The notes: generated by a model from the letters alone, not told the origin. Counted from the stretch's first letter, positions 10,790-22,716 are shown. The stretch is DNA of 64,000 nucleotides from Megamerina dolium (GCA_963854835.1 OY978530.1:12424609-12488608), one strand, 5' to 3'. Numbers and translations: made by a program.

Positions 10790-11522
10790 TGTTGTGAGCC
10801 AAAATATGAAATATGCACATATGCATATTTTGCCTCGCGACATATTTCCCGAAATTGTGAACTACATATTAACCCATACACATACAAACATTGCTCGAAG
10901 TTGTGATATACACAATCTATGCTAATATTACTTATAATTGTTAAATGCCAGAACATTGAGCCAACTGAGTTGCAGTTGGGTGTGTAAATGCTGACAAAGC
11001 ACTTTCTCACACAACTCGTAGTTCTGCACGTACGTAAGCATGCCTGTGTAAGCATACATGATAGCTAAAATCACGCTTATGTGTGTGAATATCAAAAAGT
11101 TGCTTTCTCACGTAATATATACACACATGTGGAGTGCATCGATCGTGTACATACAAGTACGTACACACATACATGTTGACTTGATTTCAATTTAATTTCA
11201 GTTAATTGTTCATGTGAAATAATATAATAATATTGAAGCTTAATTTATAAATTGATGTTCTTCCAAGTCCACGGTGTGTAGCAGATTGATTGATCTTACT
11301 TAATTATATTTAGATAATAGCTAGTACATACGTATGAAATTATGTTCTACAGTTATATATTGATATACAGTTTATATCAATTTACTATATAACATAACTA
11401 GCAGAGAGTAAAAAGTAATGATTAAATATATTGAAATATATCAATATGCAAATAACGTATACAACGTAGAGAGTGTGAAGAGCGTGAAAGTATGAAAGTA
11501 TGGAGAACATGATTACCCCACA
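10790..11522 (-). repeat. G1 3' LTR, copy A
   Basis: A 733-bp LTR, 5'-TG...CA-3' on both strands: the plus strand begins TGTTGTGAGCC and ends ATTACCCCACA. It lies downstream of the minus-strand G1 integrase, as a 3' LTR should, and a purine-rich stretch (on the minus strand AGGAAGGCCGAG) abuts its outer end. The same LTR, also 733 bp, is at 40955-41687, and a partial one starts at 25230. Confidence 0.85.
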
Positions 11523-12032
11523 CTCGGCCTTCCTGACTACTCATCAGACTCTGATGATACTTCAAAAATTTTTTCATTTTTGTCTTCATGGGTTACACAC
11601 CCACGCATTTTCTTGGTTACTAATTATATTCATATCGTCTTCTTCATCTGATATCGGATTCTGAATTTCGTTCTCCGGCCAATATTTCATTTTGTCTGCA
11701 CTGCTCTCTATAACATTCGGTCCTTCATGGTTGCCTTCTTTCTTAACGTTGTAGTGGTCAAACGCTTTTATAGCTGTGATACGATATGGGCCTAAAAATT
11801 TAGGTCGAATTTTTAAACCAGTTCCAAATTGTACTCTTTCAATTGCGACCAAATCTCCGATTTTGTATTTTCTAGATTCCTTTCTCTTCTTGTCGTAGTA
11901 TCTTTTATTTTCAGCTTGTATTGCTATTATGGTGGTCTGGTGGTGTTTTCGCAAGGTAACGTGTCTAACTGCCTCAACCTGGTGGGGCTAGCGCAATCCT
12001 TCTTGAACTCATCGCAAGTCAACTCACTGGCT

Positions 12033-12148
12033 GTCATGTAGTTTGATCTGAGCGCTATGTGATGATACGTTTATTTGTTAATGAGGGGTAGTCATGTAGC
12101 TTGCTCTGCTTACTATGTGATGGCGCTTTCATTAATTTTAATGGGGGC
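12033..12148 (+). repeat. 58-bp tandem repeat in RTE 5' leader
   Basis: Two imperfect units starting GTCATGTAG at 12033 and 12091 in the 5' untranslated part of RTE copy 1. Copy 2 also has two; copy 3 has lost the second by deletion. Such monomers often carry internal promoter function in LINEs, but nothing here proves it. Confidence 0.65.
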
Positions 12149-12295
12149 CCTCCATGTGGCGAACACCGGGCAACGTCTTCCTGGTACCCGCTGGGAGGCG
12201 GCTGAAGTGAGTGGCGAAAATCTCCTCGGTTAGAGGTTGTGCGTTGGGTTTGGGACCCGCCACATAAAAAAACCCCCCCAATGAAAAAAACAAAT

Positions 12296-15191
12296 ATGCC
12301 TCGGATAAGGACTACCGCTTTTGTTGATGACCCCCGCAAACGAAAAAAGGACAACGATTTACGGATATGCACCTGGAATGTCCGATCCCTTTATAGGGAG
12401 GATGCCTCTATCCAGCTGGTTGATGTCCTCGAAAAATACAGAGCTGACATCACCGCTCTCCAGGAAATGCGATGGACGGGACAGGGCTGCTCCAAGGTTG
12501 AAAGGCACGAATTAGGATGTGGATTTTTGGTCAGCAAGAGACTACGACATCTTGTCCCACAGTTCACGCCTGTGAACGAACGGCTGGCCACAATCCGCAT
12601 CAAGGCAAAATTTTTCAACATCAGGACAATGTGACCAAGGAGAGCTTCTTTCAGCGCCTCGAAGAAGCTTATGACCGCTGCCTCCGCCACGATATCAAAA
12701 TCGTGCTTGGCGACTTTAATGCCAGGGTGGGCAAGGAAGGTACCTTTGGTCCAACTGTCGGAAAATTCAGCCTCCACCAGAACACCTCCGATAACGGAAT
12801 GAGTCTGATCGACTTCGCCGCAGCACGAAACATGGTAATTGGTGGTACCAGATTCCAGCATCTCGACATCCACAAAGCGACATGGCTGTCTCCAGATCAA
12901 CGTACAAGAAACCAAATTGATCATGTGGTGATTGACGGAAGGCATGCTTCCAGTGTGATGGACGTGAAATCGATTCGTGGTGCCAACATCGACTCGGATC
13001 ACTACCTTGTTGCAGCTAAGGTGCGCACACGCCTATGTGTCGCAAATAACAAGAGAAGTCCCACACAGAGAAAGCTCGACGTCCGTAAGCTGCGATCACC
13101 AGAGACAGCAGATGCATTTTCCACTGGACTATCGGATCTGCTTATGCAGAACACTTCCCCACTTGATGATACATGCGCACGGTGGACACATATATCCCAC
13201 TCCATGACCACTGCTGCCGAGCAGGTAATCGGTTACTACCGGCCTCTGAGGAATGAGTGGTATGATCAGGAGTGTCGCGACGCTACCGCAGAGAAAGACG
13301 CCACCTACAGAAAAACCCTGCTAGCAGGCGCAACGCGAGCTGTTAAAGAGCGGCACAGAGAGAAAAGGAGTGCAGAGAGACGTCTTTTCAGGCGCAAGAA
13401 GAGGGAGTTGGATAGACGCGTGTGTGAGGAGATAGAGATGTGTATCGACAAGAATGAGACTCGAAAATTCTTCGCAAAGATCAAGCGCCTGAGTGTAGGT
13501 TTAAATCCCTGAGCCTCTTCTTGTCGTGATGGAAATGGGAATCTGGTTACAGATATCCAGAGTGTACTAAGCCTATGGAGGGAACCCTTCTCCACGATAC
13601 TGAATGGCGATGCTACGAACAATTCCGCCAGTGGAGGAGAATGCCCGATAACCCCAATTACAGATGATGGTGTTGATGTTCCACCACCCTACTATGACGA
13701 GGATGAAACGGCCATTTTAAGGCTGAAGAACAACAAAGCTGCAGGTGCTGATGGCCTGCCTGCCGAGTTGTTTAAGACCGGAGGCGATGAGCTGATCACC
13801 CGCATGCACCAGCTCATAAGCAGAATATGGTCGGATGAAAGCATGCCTGATGATTGGAGGCTCAGTGTTCTCTGTCCTGTACATAAAAAAGAAGACCCCA
13901 CAATTTGCGCCAACTACCGTGGAATAAGTCTCCTGAGCATCACATACAAGGTTCTATCGAGCGTACTGTGTGATAGGTTGAAGCCTATGCTCAGCAACCT
14001 GATTGGACCGTATCAGTGTGGCTTCAGACCTGGTAAATCCACCATCGGCCAGATTTTCACACTGCGCCAAATCCTGGAGAAGACCAAGAAAAACAGATCG
14101 ATACATACCACCTATTTGTTGATTATAAAGCCGCTTTCGACAGTCCGGTAAGGGATTACCTCTACGCAGCAATGTCTGAGTTCGGAATTCCTGCAAAGCT
14201 CATTCGACTTTGTAGAATGACACTGCATAACTCCTGTTGTGCAGTGAAAATTGGGAAGGACCTCTCCGCACCGTTTAATACCGAACGGGGTTTCAGACAA
14301 GGTGATTCGTTATCGTGAGACTTCTTCAATCTTATTATGGAGAAAATAATACGAGCTGCTGATCTACGACATAATGGCACTATCTTCAACAAAAGTGTCA
14401 TGCTGTTAGCGTATGCCGACGATATTGACATAATCGGCATGAACACGCGAGCAGTCAGTGCAGCATTCTCAGAGTTGGAAAGAGAGTCGCGTCGGATGGG
14501 TCTCACGGTGAACGAGGGCAAGACGAAGTATCTAGTGTCAACAAACAAAGAGTCCCGGCGTCTTGGACAGCACGTCACTGTTGACAACTACGCTTTCGAA
14601 GTAGTAAGGGACTTTGTCTATCTTGGAACCAGCATTAACAGCAGTAATGACGTCAGCCTGGAGATCATGCGTAGGATAGCTCTTGCTAACAGGTGTTACT
14701 TTGGGCTGAGTAAGCAATTGAGAAGTCGAGCCCTCTCTCGAAGAACGAAAACTACACTCTACAAGTCTCTCATCATGCCTGTCCTAACATATGGCGCTGA
14801 AGCCTGGACAATTTCCACCTCGGATGAGCGAATGCTTGGCGTTTTCGAGAGAAAAGTCCTACGCAAGATCTTTGGACCTATTTGCGTTGGTGGCGAGTAC
14901 CGAATAAGGTACAACCATGAGCTGTACGAGCTGTATGCCGATATTGACATAGTAAAGCGCATCAAAATTCAGCGGTTGCGGTGGCTAGGTCATGTCGAGC
15001 GAATGGAAGAACACGCTCCAGTTAAGAAGGTGTTATATTCGGAACCCGCTGGAGGACGACGCAGAAGAGGAAGACCAAACCTCCGGTGGAAAGACCAAGT
15101 ACTGGAGAACCTGACGGCGCTTGGAATTTCGAACTGGCGCCAGCTAGCGAAGAACAGAGATGGCTGGCGAAGCATGTTATTTTCGGCCTAA
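12296..15191 (+). pseudogene. RTE endonuclease-reverse transcriptase, broken (copy 1)
   Basis: The protein would nick target DNA and reverse transcribe the element's RNA at the nick. The likely start is ATG at 12296 (MPRIRT). Endonuclease: TWNVRSLY, ALQEMRW (catalytic Glu), LGDFNARVGKEG, IDHVVID and the DSDHYLV His near 13000. RT: NNKAAGADGLPAELFK, NYRGISLL, GFRPGKST, then after frameshifts LAYADDIDI near 14410, the YLGTSINSS region, and GRPNLRWKDQV near the C-terminus; stop at 15191. There is a deletion plus frameshift at about 12625, a stop at 13512, a frameshift near 14095 and a stop near 14318. Such genes are often mislabelled craniofacial development protein 2. Confidence 0.92.
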
Positions 15192-15887
15192 ATCGATATG
15201 TTGTTATGGCCACATAAGTAAGTAAGTAAGTATTGCTATTATATCTCTTTTAGCCTGTTCTCTTATTTCCCGTCTTCCGTCCTGGAATTGTTTTCTCCAT
15301 TCTTCTTCAATTATTTCCATAATATTCACGTTATTTTTAGTTCGCATCTCTATTCCGACTAATAGATTAAATGGTGTAGTTTGTATCGCTCTGTGGTATG
15401 TTGAATTCAAAATTTGTTGGAGAGGCTTAACAAAACGGAACCATTTCTCAGGGTCATCCACTGATAATCTATTCAATACGGCAATTACGGTAGAATAAAG
15501 TCTCTCAATTTATCCGTTTTCCCTTGGAACCCCTACAGTAACGAAAAATAGTTTGATTTCACGTTCTTTACAATAATTTTGGAAATTATTAGAAGTAAAT
15601 GCTCCACTGTGATCTGCAATAATTCTTCGAGGGTATCCAAACGATTCTGCTATACTTTCCATCTTTTGTATTACTTCCTCCGTGTTCACTGTTTTCGTAG
15701 GAAATAGCCAGGAGTATTTAGTAAACCCATCTATAATAGCAATGATATACCTGTAATGTTTTCTAGTACTTTGCATAGGACCAAGGTGATCAACATGAAA
15801 CGTCTGCAATGGCTGGTCATCCTTAGGTATTGGTTGAAGGAAGCATTCGGCTTTTCCGGTTTTTCTCTCGGCTAGGTTTACACTTCA

Positions 15888-15951
15888 ATACAGAAGCTCG
15901 GCCAATGAGCCCTTTGGGGCTTTAAGTGCCACATATTTATTTTTATTTTTT
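15888..15951 (+). mobile_element. tRNA-derived SINE, 5'-truncated piece
   Basis: The last ~64 bases of the SINE found complete at 35813-38460, here on the plus strand: AGCTCGGCCAATGAGCCCTT ... GTGCCACATATT followed by a T-rich tail. It is inserted in G1 copy A and absent from copy B. Target duplication of about 14 bp, TAGG-(T)-TACACTTCA (15873-15887 and 15952-15965), with one indel. Confidence 0.75.
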
Positions 15952-16611
15952 TAGGATACACTTCACACAACCTCTTATGTGATGTTCTATTCGCTTTTGT
16001 ATATTTTGTATGAAAAATTCCTTTTCCAGAATTTCCTTAATTTTCTTAATGTGAAAATGGCCTTTTTCATCGACATCTCTGATTATTCCTGTAATCATCG
16101 AATCTGGAACTACAAACAATAATTTATTATTAACATGTTTGCTAAGAATTTCATTATACATTGTATAGTCATGATAAGGTTTATTCTGTAATATCTCAAT
16201 TATAGCACGTATTCGTTCATCTTTCCCCTGGGCTTCTTTCAGGCGTTTTAAAAAGTTGTTGTTGTTGCTGGTTACGCACATACTAACAGGATTACGACTT
16301 AGGGCATCGACATGTTTCATTTGCGTCCCTGCTCTATGTTCGACAGTATAATGGAATTCTTCCAATAGCAATGCCCATCTTGCAACCCGTGTAGTTAAGT
16401 CTTTTTTTTAATGTACATTCAAACGCTCTACAATCGGTCACGAACTTGAATCGTTGTCCCAGTAAGTATATTCTTAACCGTTTAACAGCTTCTATTACAG
16501 CCAACACTTCTAATTCGTAGCTGCAATATCGTTTCTCTGCATCAGTAGACTTTTTGCTCAGTAGACTTTTTGCTCATGGCCTTCTTTCGACGCATCTGTA
16601 GGTAATTCCGC

Positions 16612-18155
16612 AAGCTACTTACGAAATTTTGGGAGCTGGAAGAATGCAGGCCATTTAGTAAACAATCAAATCATTATAATCCTGCTGAAATGCATTTTCG
16701 AGAAACACATACACGATCTACTGATGTCAAATATGTTGTAGAACTGCCATTTAAGGTAAAGGAAGTAACTTTCACTAACACTTTACAAGGAGCTATTCAG
16801 AGGTTGAATATCATGGAATGACGTTTTCACAAACAACAAACAATTACAACAAGAGTATGCAAATTTTATGAAATAATATATGAATTTGGATCATATGCAT
16901 TTTTCAATTTTCAAGCCTGAGAGTTCAACGACGAAACTGCGAGTAGTGTTCGATGGATCACATCAAGACGTTGTGGGTAAGTCTCTCAACGATCAACTGT
17001 TAGTAGGTCCACCAATACAGCGAGACAAGTTTTGTTTCGTTACGGTTTCGTCAATTCCAGTACGTGTTCGTTCCCGACATAATAAAGATTTGGGTATCGC
17101 CTAGTCACCAAGATTACCAACGTATAGTGTGGAGAGAGTCACCAGATGAGCCCATAAAGCACTACAGGTTATGCACAGTTACATACGGAACGGCGTCAGC
17201 GTCTTTTCTTTCTGTTCGTGTTTTACAACAACTAGCACCAGACAACATCAATAAATTTCCTCGTGCCGCTAACATTGTTTGTAACAACATCTGTGTGGAT
17301 GACGTCATGGCTGGCGGAGATTCAATAGTTAAAATGCTCGAGTCTGGCGGCTTTCATCTTCGTAAATGGAGATCCAACTCCAAAGCATTGTTGCAGACGG
17401 TTCCTGCCGAAGATTGTGAAGATTTTTCAAAACATAATAATGGTGTTTTATGCATCAAAATACTGGGTCTTTATTGGAATCTCAAGCCAGATAAGTATTC
17501 GTTTTATGTTAAAACACCTACTGTACTTCACTAAACTAAACGACATATCCTCTCAAAAATTGCTCGTATATCCGATATTTTTGGGTTTTTAGCACCAGTT
17601 GTGGTCAAGATGAAAATTATTTTTCAAGAGATATGGTTAACAAACGCCAACTGGGATGATCCACTACCAGATCATATAAATAGCAATTGGCGACATATAC
17701 GAGAAGCTTTGCATTGTTTGGAAGCGATCTCTATTCCAAGAAACATTTTTAATCCTACAAAGAAATTCGATCTTCATTGTTTTTGTGATGCCTCAATGTC
17801 GGCATATGCTGCTGTCGTCTACAGTGTATGCATTGAGGAAGATATAAGATCGGTTGCCATGGTTGCTGCAAAGATAAGAGTAGCGTCACTCAAAGCTATG
17901 TCTATACCGCGCTTAGAACTATGTGCAGCGCTCTTATTAACACGATTATACAATTCAATCAAACTGTCACTCAATATCTCAGACGTAATAGTCTATGCTT
18001 GGATAGATTCTCAGGTTGTCCTTCATTGGTTATCATCTCCACCTGGAAAATGTTTGTCGGAAATAGAACTGAAGAAATTCTTGGTTGTTTACCAAGACGC
18101 AGATGGAACTACATAGACACAAAAGAAAATCACGCGGATTACGCCGCGTTAATCC
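16612..18155 (+). pseudogene. BEL/Pao reverse transcriptase-RNase H, degenerate
   Basis: Pol fragment in several frames. RT: a YVVELPFK-like start near 16735; LRVVFDGSHQDVVGKSLND and LLVGPPIQ at 16935-17030; LCTVTYGTASASFLSVRVLQQLA near 17170; CVDDVMAGGDS at 17295, a variant of the BEL YVDD box with Cys in place of Tyr. RNase H region at 17601-18116 has FCDASMSAYAAVVY and SIPRLELCAALLLTRLY, both BEL hallmarks, then WIDSQVVLHWL and, after a frameshift, a KENHADYA motif near 18125. Frameshifts at about 17095, 17535 and 18116 kill it. The left edge joins G1 at 16611 and the right edge joins an antisense gypsy piece. Confidence 0.85.
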
Positions 18156-18360
18156 CCAGGATTAACTGCGGATCAATTCCTTCATCACAAGCTTTCTTGA
18201 TAAATGACATAAAATCAACTACCAATCTCCATTTTACTTCCCCCGTACTCTTCTTTTGTACTATCAACAATGGTGAGTAATACAAACTAAATTATGGTTC
18301 TATTATATTATCATCTAACAAATCTTGAACCTGATTTTCAACTTCCTGCAAGTTCTCATG
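18156..18360 (-). pseudogene. Ty3/gypsy G4 RT N-terminal fragment
   Basis: The minus-strand translation reads EVENQVQDLLDDNIIEP, then SPLLIVQKKSTGEVKWRLVV, the conserved start of gypsy RT, with one stop in between. It appears to continue the minus-strand gypsy remnant at 19216-19884, from which it is separated by a LINE fragment. Too short to name the lineage. Confidence 0.7.
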
Positions 18361-19215
18361 TCATCATCATATTTTGGTGCTACAACTCTCTCTTCCTCCA
18401 GTTTATCGGCCCATTTTGATCTTGGTCTTCCTCTTGCTTTAGTGTTAACCACTTTGGCCTCTACAATTTTCTTCTGTGCCCTCTAAGTGTTCATTTTTGA
18501 TACATAACCTAGCAATCTTAATCGCTGCGTTTTGATGAAGCGTATAACAATTTCGCTCTTTATAAGTTTTTGTAGCTCGTTGTTTCACCTTATACGCCAC
18601 TCGCCATGATCTTTGACTGCTCCGAAGATTTTTCTAAGAATTTTTCTTTCGAATATCTGCAGTTGGCTTTGTCGTTTTTGAGTAACGTCCATGATTCTGC
18701 TCCGTAGCATAAGACTGGTCGAATGATGGTTTTGCAAAGAGCCAGTTTGCATTGCCTATTCAGCAGCTTTGATTTGAAGAGTTTGATTAGTGACGCATAT
18801 GACCTGTTAGCTGCTTGTATTTTCTCATCGATAGTGAGACTTGCTGAGTTATCGCTATTCAGTTTAAAGCCTAAGTAGGTAAAAGCTTTTACGTTTTTAA
18901 AAGAATATTGGTCAGTTTGATTTAATTTTGATATTGGCTTATGTTTTCTGGACATCATCATATATTCCGTTTTATTTTCGTTGATTTAAGGACCAATATG
19001 TCCAGCTGCTCTTTCAGTATCAGCGAAGGTTTTGGAAAATGCGTGGATTTTTGTGCTGATAATTGCGATGTCGTCCACATATGTGCATATTTGGTAGTTC
19101 TGTTTAATATGTGTCCCTTTCTTTTTGCGTCACTTACTTCATCAATGGCACATTGTTGAAGATTGTGAATGATAGCGTATCTCCTTGTCTAACTCCAGTT
19201 TCAAGTTAAGTCAGT
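18361..19215 (-). pseudogene. RTE-like LINE RT fragment, second family
   Basis: Diverged from the main RTE family in the window. On the minus strand: GVRQGDTLSF near 19185, an INENKTEYMMMSRK region, NVKAFTYLGFKLNSDN and ANRSYASLIKLFKSKLL, KTIIRPVLCYGAESWTLL (18961-18590), then a shifted C-terminal region with a KARGRPRSKWADK motif near 18430. It is truncated at both ends and frameshifted, and probably inserted into the G4 gypsy remnant, whose RT start and upstream part lie on either side. Confidence 0.72.
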
Positions 19216-19884
19216 TCGCATTTGGCATCCTGTAATTGTTTATAACACTGGTGATTTACCTATAGTTCTTATCTTTTGCTAATAAAAATTATTTTCCGCC
19301 AATTTTTCCACTTTCAAATGCAAAACCCTCTGAAATTCAATGCATATTCTCAAAACATCTTCTTCATCTAAATTATCAACTTTTATTTCTTCTTTAATCT
19401 TTTTAAATCTATTCTCATCTGTTAAACTTCGAAAATGTAACACGTCATAATGTCACATTGGTTCTACGCTTAACAACATTTTCTCCAGAACTACAATACT
19501 CTTTCATCTGTTGTGTTGAGAAACTTAACATGTTTACTTCCCTTTGCTGGCCTATTGTGTTGGCCAAATATCCTTTTCTTACCTCTTTACCTATTACAAT
19601 ACAATCCTCTTTCAAAGTCATGTCAAGCTATCACTTCTGAATGAACAGGTACTCTTACATTGCAAGCTGTCTCTAATTTCATGTTCATAGGTAGTACGGC
19701 ATCTTGTTCCTCTACTGCCAATGTTAATGTAAATGTTTTATAATCTATTTTGCAATTGCATATACCTAAAAAAAATCTCTAACACTCTAATTTCTAACAG
19801 AAATTTCAGACCTTTTGTACCTAGCGAACTCATATTGTTTATTATCCCATTAAATCTACAAAACTCCCTATCATCTATTTTTTG
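19216..19884 (-). pseudogene. Ty3/gypsy G4 protease-to-RT linker remnant
   Basis: Minus-strand pieces in several frames resemble the gypsy region between protease and RT: a stretch reading FTLTLAVEEQDAVLPMNMKL near 19700, a short GKEVRKGYLANTIG-like piece near 19590 and a charged segment at 19320-19420. This is weak by itself; its position upstream of the RT start at 18156-18360 supports it. An RTE LINE is inserted at its right edge. Confidence 0.5.
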
Positions 19885-19894
19885 CTAAATCGTA

Positions 19895-22716
19895 CTTACT
19901 TACTTACTTACTTACTTATGTGGCCATAACAACCGAATATCGATTTAGGCCGCATATAATATGCTTCGCCAGCCATCTCTGTTCTTCGCTAGCTGGGGCC
20001 AGTTATGTCAATATGTCAATATTGGCATACAGCTCGTACAGCTCATGGTTGTACCTTATTCGGTACTCGCCACCAACGCAAATAGGTCCAAAGATCTTGC
20101 GTAGGACTTTTCTCTCGAAAACTCCAAGCATTCGCTCACCCGAGGTGGAAATTGTCCAGGCTTCAGCGCCATATGTTAGAACAGGCATGATGAGAGACTT
20201 GTAGAGTGTAGTTTTCGTTCTTCGAGAGAGGGCTCGACTTCTAAATTGCTTACTCAGCCCAAAGTAACACCTGTTAGCAAGAGCTATCCTATGCATGATC
20301 TCCAGGCTGACGTCATTACTGCTGTTAATGCTGGTTCCAAGATAGACAAAGTCCCTTACTACTTCAAAAGCGTAGTTGTCAACAGTGACGTGCTGTCCAA
20401 GACGCCGGGACTCTTTGTTTGTTGACACTAGATACTTCGTCTTGCCCTCGTTCACCGCGAGACCCATCCGACGCGACTCTCTTTCCAACTCTGAGAATGC
20501 TGCACTGACTGCTCGCGTGTTCATGCCGATTATGTCAATATCGTCGGCATATGCTAACAGCATGACACTTTTGTTGAAGATAGTGCCATTATGTCGTAGA
20601 TCAGCAGCTCGTATTATTTTCTCCATAATAAGATTGAAGAAGTCGCACGATAACGAAGCACTTTGTCTGAAACCCCGTTCGGTACTAAACGGTGTGGAGA
20701 GGTCCTTCCCAATTTTCACTGCACAACAGGAGTTATGCAGTGTCATTCTACAAAGTCGAATGAGCTTTGCAGGAATACCGAACTCAGACATTGTTGCGTA
20801 GAGGTAATCCCTTACCGGACTGTCGAAAGCGGCTTTATAATAAACAAATAGGTGGTGTGTGTCGATCTGTTTTCTTGGGTCTTCTCCAGGATTTGGCGCA
20901 GTGTGAAAATCTGGTCGATGGTGGATTTACCAGGTCTGAAGCCACACTGATACGATCCAATCAGGTTGCTGAGCATAGGCTTCAACCTTTCACACAGTAC
21001 GCTTGATGGAACCTAGTATGCGATGCTTAGGAGACTTATTCCACGGTAATTGGCGCTAATTGTGGGTTTCCTTTTTTATGTACAGGACAGAGAACACTGA
21101 GCCTCCAATCATCAGGCATGCTTTCATCCGACCATATTCTGCTTATGAGCTGGTGCATGCGGGTGAGCAGCTCATCGCCTCCGGTCTTAAACAACTCGGC
21201 AGGCAGGCCATCAGCACCTGCAGCTTTGTTGTTCTTCAGCCTTAAAATTGCCGTTTCAACCTCGTCATAGTCGGGTGGTGGAACATCAACACCATCATCT
21301 GTAATTGGGGTTATCGGGAAATCTCCTCCACTGGCGGAATTGTTTGTAACATCGCCATTCAGTAACGTGGAGAAGTGTAACCAGATTCCCATTTCCATCA
21401 CGACAAGAAGAGGCTCCGGGATTTAAACCTCCACTCAGGCGCATGATCTTTTCGAAGAATTTTCGAGTCTCATTCTTGTCGATACACATCTCTATCTCCT
21501 CACACTCGCGTCTTTCTTGTTCTCTTTTCTTGCGCCTGAAAAGGCGTCTCTCTGCACTCCTTTTCTCTCTGTACCGCTCCTTAACAGCTCTCGTTGCGCC
21601 TGCTAGCAGGGTTTTTCTGTAGGTGGCGTCTTTCTCTGCGGTCCTGATCATACCACTCATTCCTCAGAGGCCGGTAGTAACCGATTACCTCCTCGGCAGC
21701 AGTAGTCATGGAGTGGGATATATGTGTCCACCGTGCGCATGTATCATCAAGTATGGGAGTGTTCTGCATAAGCAGATCCGATAGTCGAGTGGAAAATGCA
21801 TCTGCTGTCTCTGGTGATCGCAGCTTACTGACGTCGAGCTTTCTCTGTGTGGGACTTCTTTTGTTATTTGCGACACATAAACGTGTGCGCACCTTAGCTG
21901 CAACAAGGTTGTGATCCGAGTCGATGTTGGCACCACGGATTGATTTCATGTCCATCACACTGGAAGCATGCCTTCCGTCAATCACCACATGATCAATTTG
22001 GTTTCTTGTTCTTTGATCTGGAGACAGCCATGTTGCTTTGTGGATGTCGAGATGCTGGAATCTGGTACCACCAATTACCATGTTTCGTTCTGCGTCGAAG
22101 TCGATCAGCCTCATTCCGTTATCGGAGGTGTTCTGGTGGAGGCTGAATTTTCCGACAGTTGGACCAAAGGTACCTTCCTTGCCCACCCTGGCATTAAAGT
22201 CGCCAAGCACGATTTTGATATCGTGGCGGGGGCAGCGGTCGTAAGCTTCTTCGAGGCGCTGGAAGAAGCTCTCCTTGGTCACATTGTCCTTCTCATCCGT
22301 CGGAGCGTGGGCACATATAAGGCTGATGTTGAAGAATTTTGCCTTGATGCGGATTGTGGCCAGCCGTTCGTTCACAGGCATGAACTGTGAGACAAGATGT
22401 CGTAGTCTATTGCTGACCAAAAATCCACATCCTAATTCGTGCCTTTCAGCATGGCAACTGTAGTATATGTCACAGGACGCTCTTTTGGAGCAGAGGCCCT
22501 CCATTAATAATAATGAAGACGCCATCACATAGTAAGCAGAGCAAGCTACATGACTACCCCTCATTAACAAATAAAGGTATCATCACATAGCGCTCAGATC
22601 AAACTACATGACAGCCAGTGAGTTGACTTGCGATGAGTTCAACAAGGATTGCGCTAGCCCCACCCGGTTGAGGCAGTTAGACACGTTACCTTGCGAAAAC
22701 ACCACCAGACCACCAG
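19895..22716 (-). mobile_element. RTE-clade LINE, copy 2
   Basis: Minus-strand copy, with the 5' end at 22716 and the (TAAG)n tail at 19895. Target duplication TAAATCGTAC (19885-19894 and 22717-22726). Compared with copy 1 it lacks part of the 5' leader plus the first endonuclease codons (a novel join near 22455) and about 190 bases of the RT C-terminus near 20005. Confidence 0.93.
20003..22452 (-). pseudogene. RTE endonuclease-reverse transcriptase, broken (copy 2)
   Basis: Same protein family as copy 1. The endonuclease starts only from ERHELGCGF and keeps CAHAPTDEKDNVTKE, a stretch that copies 1 and 3 have each lost in part. LGDFNARVGKEG and the DSDHNLV motif follow. RT pieces: NNKAAGADGLPAELFK (21401-21036), then 20791-20003 with LAYADDIDI and the YLGTSINSS region. 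FRQSASLSC replaces the usual FRQGDSLSC. The ORF ends early because the C-terminal coding region is deleted. Frameshifts occur near 21600, 21390 and 21030. Confidence 0.92.

Larger units (their letters stand above)
11931..15229 (+). mobile_element. RTE-clade LINE, copy 1 (near full length)
   Basis: A 3.3-kb non-LTR retrotransposon inserted into G1. It begins GGTGGTCTGGTGGTG and ends in a (TAAG)n tail instead of poly(A). The target-site duplication is GTATTGCTATTAT (11918-11930 and 15230-15242); the empty site is seen in copy B of G1 near 42085. A short tandem-repeat tail, one ORF with endonuclease plus RT, and a C-terminal RWKDQV region fit the RTE clade. Confidence 0.93.
11586..16425 (-). pseudogene. 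G1 RNase H-integrase, broken (copy A)
   Basis: Pieces, in minus-strand order: RNase H end with EEFHYTVEHRAGT and VDALSRNPV (about 16371-16270); integrase zinc-binding region (to about 15960); integrase core with TFHVDHLGPM (first Asp) and IIADHSGAFTSN (second Asp) at 15809-15510; then an in-frame TAA (plus-strand positions 15510-15512) just after PRENG; a further piece at 15476-15231; and, beyond the RTE insertion, the C-terminal part (KIGDLVAIERVQFGTGLKIRPKFLGPYRI) at 11930-11586. The same TAA occurs in copy B (42363-42365), so it predates the duplication. Related to mdg3/blastopia-type gypsy elements by motif resemblance. Confidence 0.85.
10790..16611 (-). mobile_element. Ty3/gypsy element G1, copy A (3' part)
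   Basis: Minus-strand LTR retrotransposon with the 3' LTR (10790-11522), integrase and part of RNase H. It is interrupted by an RTE LINE (11931-15229) and a SINE piece (15888-15951). Homology to the fuller copy B ends at 16611, where BEL/Pao DNA begins; just before that about 50 bases are missing relative to copy B. The 5' half (gag, protease, RT) is lost here. Confidence 0.88.

Noticed and set aside
10635..11055. Overlapping plus and minus ORFs across the G1 LTR edge (also 40800-41220)
   Set aside because: They span the LTR boundary and have no domain; chance frames in repeated DNA.
12296..13512. Host gene similar to craniofacial development protein 2
   Set aside because: This label is a common misannotation of LINE endonuclease; the RT and tail follow in the same element.
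13954..14587. Antisense ORFs over the RTE reverse transcriptase (also at 20376-20851, 33413-33986 and 167-403)
   Set aside because: They recur only because the LINE recurs, and are exact shadows of the RT frame with no domain of their own.
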